DNA of 64,000 nucleotides from an uncultured Chlamydiae bacterium (lineage in GTDB: Bacteria > Chlamydiota > Chlamydiia > Chlamydiales > SM23-39). The DNA is taken from assembly GCA_903893545.1 (NCBI GenBank), contig CAITMJ010000021.1, positions 1 through 64,000 on the forward strand, in the 5' to 3' direction. Made by a program: the position numbers and the translations under genes. Positions 62,551-64,000 of this stretch are shown piece by piece. The notes beneath the pieces are model-generated. The model saw nothing but the letters and a program-made list of their open reading frames with translations, ran no database searches and was not told the DNA's origin. The first letter of the stretch is position 1. The number at the start of each line of letters is the position of its first letter.

Positions 62551-63180
62551 TTAACTCCCTGAAAATTTTTCTCTTAGCCAAATTTCTTTAGCCAGCACTG
62601 TATCTTTTCCATGCCCCGGAATCACCCTAGTATCCGGAGGCAGGGCTGCTAATTTGCGGAGAGATCCCCACATTTTTTCTGGATCTCCCGTCGGCAAATG
62701 AAGAGCCCCCATTGTCCCTCGAAAGAGGGTATCGCCGGAAAACAAAACCTTTTGCGCTCGGATATAAAAACAAACGCTTCCCAAAGAGTGTCCCGGCGTG
62801 TGGATCACCTCCACCTGCAACTTTCCCACATGAACAACCTTTCCCTCTTCCAAAAACCCATCTGGCGTCACCCCTTGAATCGGAAAAACCAGAGGGAGCC
62901 CATCTTGGCCAGGGGATCTTAAATTACCCGCATCCAATGCATGCACCCACACAGAGGCTCCAGTCTTTTCTTTAAGCAAATAGACATCCGCGATGTGGTC
63001 CCAATGAGAATGAGTCAATAAAATCAGCTCAATCGTCAGCCCATCTTGTTCTGCCGCTTGCAAAATCGCTTGTGTAGAGTCAGGAGAAGGGTCGATGACG
63101 GCAGCTTTTCTCGTCTCTTCGCAAGCAAAGAGAATGGCGTTTGTCTCAAGCGGTCCAGAAGGAAATTTTCGAACGAACAT
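62551..63180 (-). CDS. MBL-fold metallohydrolase (glyoxalase II-like)
   Basis: This 209-residue cytosolic enzyme has the metal-binding motif H57-S-H59-W-D61-H62, plus H131 (T-P-G-H), D150 (S-G-D-T) and H190 (P-G-H-G), a complete dinuclear site. The N-terminus F-P-S-G-P-L-E-T-N-A is typical of the GloB-like branch, which hydrolyses thioesters such as S-lactoylglutathione; the actual substrate is not known. The ATG lies just 3 nt after the 3' end of tRNA-Arg and has no Shine-Dalgarno, so its mRNA would be freed by tRNA 3' processing with almost no leader. Confidence 0.85.
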   Translation of the reverse strand: MFVRKFPSGPLETNAILFACEETRKAAVIDPSPDSTQAILQAAEQDGLTIELILLTHSHWDHIADVYLLKEKTGASVWVHALDAGNLRSPGQDGLPLVFPIQGVTPDGFLEEGKVVHVGKLQVEVIHTPGHSLGSVCFYIRAQKVLFSGDTLFRGTMGALHLPTGDPEKMWGSLRKLAALPPDTRVIPGHGKDTVLAKEIWLREKFSGS

Positions 63181-63183
63181 AAT

Positions 63184-63257
63184 TGCACTGGAGAGGACTT
63201 GAACCTCTGACCCCCTGGTTCGTAGCCAGGTACTCTATCCAACTGAGCTACCAGTGC
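63184..63257 (-). tRNA. tRNA-Arg (anticodon ACG)
   Basis: This 74-nt cloverleaf has acceptor GCACTGG paired with CCAGTGC and discriminator A. The D-arm contains AGCTCAGTTGGATAGAG. The anticodon stem CCTGG/CCAGG encloses loop CTACGAA, giving anticodon ACG (A34 is normally deaminated to inosine). The T-arm is AGAGG-TTCAAGT-CCTCT. CCA is not encoded. It is on the minus strand directly before the metallohydrolase gene. Confidence 0.95.
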
Positions 63258-63306
63258 ATGAAAAGATCTCCATTTTCTCTGAAATCTCGGCTTAAAATCA
63301 AGAGGG

Positions 63307-63327
63307 AATGTAAAGCGGCTTTACATT
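63307..63327. promoter_or_regulatory. 21-bp palindrome, copy 2
   Basis: AATGTAAAGC, central G, GCTTTACATT: identical arms to the copy at 49204-49224. It lies 11 bp upstream of the -35 of the porin gene, and a further half-site GCTTTACA (63352-63359) lies in the promoter spacer. This is what an operator for a dimeric regulator would look like. Confidence 0.65.
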
Positions 63328-63338
63328 TGATCCTCCCA

Positions 63339-63367
63339 TTGACAAAATAAAGCTTTACACGTACTTA
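63339..63367 (+). promoter_or_regulatory. Possible promoter of the porin gene
   Basis: A perfect -35, TTGACA (63339-63344), then a 17-bp spacer and the poor -10 TACTTA (63362-63367). The weak -10 and the overlapping half-site of the palindrome suggest regulated expression. Confidence 0.45.
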
Positions 63368-63387
63368 GAGAAGAAAGAGAGGGCGTT

Positions 63388-64000
63388 ATCCGATACTTTG
63401 CTCAAATCGCATTCTTGTGCTGCGTCATTTCTGCTTCGGCAAGCGAAAGCTTCGAACAGCGCCTGTCGGCTGTTGAAACTACCTTAAAAGCCAAAAGTCG
63501 AACGAAGCCAACGTTAAAAAACCGACACAGCGTATTTCTTACTGCAGATTATCTTTACTGGATGGCACAAGAAGAGGGGCTTGCCTTTGCAACAAATATC
63601 ACTTACAACCCTGTCACATCGGAAAACAAAGGAACCGTCGAAAATCTCAATTTTCAATGGGACTCGGGTTTTCGGGTTGGTGTTGGTTACCGAATGGCAC
63701 ACGCTCGTTGGGAAATTTTTACGAATTGGACCCATTTCATTACTGCTGCCGACGCCCAAGTAAACACCTCTACCAACTACCTCTATCCCGAGTGGGCCAC
63801 AACAATTCAACCTACCGCTCCGAATAATCTCGTGACCTACATCGATGCCAGATGGGATCTGCACCTCAACCTTATCGACGGAGACCTCGCCCGCACCTTC
63901 TTTCCGGTAAACTATCTCTCATTTCGACCACATTTCGGCGTCCGAGGAGCTTGGATTAATCAAGATTACAAGACAAACGTATCTGGCGGAAAAGATGGGT
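63388..64000 (+). CDS. Lpg1974/MOMP-like outer-membrane porin, 3' truncated by window
   Basis: About 204 residues of a longer protein are visible. A signal-like start (I-R-Y-F-A-Q-I-A-F-L-C-C-V-I-S-A-S-A) is followed by a short coiled segment (E-Q-R-L-S-A-V-E-T-T-L) and beta-barrel-like sequence: F-L-T-A-D-Y-L-Y-W, F-R-V-G-V-G-Y-R and F-R-P-H-F-G-V-R-G-A-W. This fits the Lpg1974-type pore-forming family, which is abundant in environmental chlamydiae. No ATG, GTG or TTG lies in frame between the upstream stop (63340-63342) and a TTG at 63415 that would truncate the signal peptide. The best-placed start is ATC at 63388, with GAGAGGG 4 nt upstream. It continues past the window. Confidence 0.7.
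   Translation, partial: MRYFAQIAFLCCVISASASESFEQRLSAVETTLKAKSRTKPTLKNRHSVFLTADYLYWMAQEEGLAFATNITYNPVTSENKGTVENLNFQWDSGFRVGVGYRMAHARWEIFTNWTHFITAADAQVNTSTNYLYPEWATTIQPTAPNNLVTYIDARWDLHLNLIDGDLARTFFPVNYLSFRPHFGVRGAWINQDYKTNVSGGKDG

Noticed and set aside
63036..63242. A minus-strand frame across the tRNA and metallohydrolase start.
   Set aside because: It reads through the tRNA gene in a frame different from the hydrolase and is a shadow.

Overview
The window looks like a piece of the chromosome of an obligate intracellular bacterium, most likely an environmental member of the Chlamydiota (Simkania-, Parachlamydia- or Waddlia-like). That is an inference. It rests on a run of minimal type II secretion pseudopilin genes, a 3'-truncated gene at the right edge whose product resembles the Lpg1974/MOMP-like outer-membrane porins common in these bacteria, Schlafen/AlbA-type ATP-binding genes, and eukaryote-like glycan enzymes. 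No phage, transposase or CRISPR array was seen.

Layout. 0.15-2.05 kb (+): three overlapping genes for pseudopilin-like inner-membrane proteins (GspI/J/K positions). 2.2-3.95 kb (-): a Schlafen-AlbA_2/HATPase_c_4 protein with a decayed repeat tail. 4.1-36.3 kb (-): one gene, half the window, for a two-partner-secretion (filamentous-haemagglutinin-type) exoprotein of about 10,730 residues. It has about 38 copies of a ~208-residue beta-helical unit, a second class of repeats, an 18-proline plus (Ser-Pro)4 stretch and a short unrecognised C-terminal cap. No TpsB transporter gene is in the window. 36.3-38.35 kb (+): an archaeal-type AAA ATPase/nuclease gene behind a near-consensus promoter abutting a 17-bp perfect inverted repeat.

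38.3-57.6 kb is the most remarkable part: about 23 tightly packed, overlapping genes in five operons of alternating direction, for glycosyltransferases (four fucosyltransferase-like, three exostosin-like, several GT-A type), SAM methyltransferases, a prolyl 4-hydroxylase, an acetyltransferase (frameshifted), a nucleotide-sugar dehydrogenase and a GDP-mannose 3,5-epimerase. Every one except an internal Schlafen-like gene begins with an N-terminal Sec-type signal peptide, including enzymes that are normally cytosolic because they use nucleotide sugars, NAD or SAM. ATGA overlaps and Shine-Dalgarno spacing support many of these starts. Either a whole glycan-building and modifying pathway works outside the cytoplasm (periplasm or host compartment), or a set of secreted effectors remodels host glycans. 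The prolyl hydroxylase, the exostosins and the extensin-like Pro/Ser stretch of the neighbouring giant exoprotein suggest a hydroxyproline-type modification system; that link is a hypothesis.

57.7-64 kb is ordinary core genome with no signal peptides: rsgA, eno, a DEAD-box RNA helicase, a small conserved protein, a 2-Cys peroxiredoxin, a glyoxalase II-like metallohydrolase sitting 3 nt behind tRNA-Arg(ACG), and the start of the porin gene. Two copies of one 21-bp palindrome (49.2 and 63.3 kb) may mark a shared regulator. Several genes have promoter -10 elements only 6-8 nt before their ATG, which suggests leaderless mRNAs.
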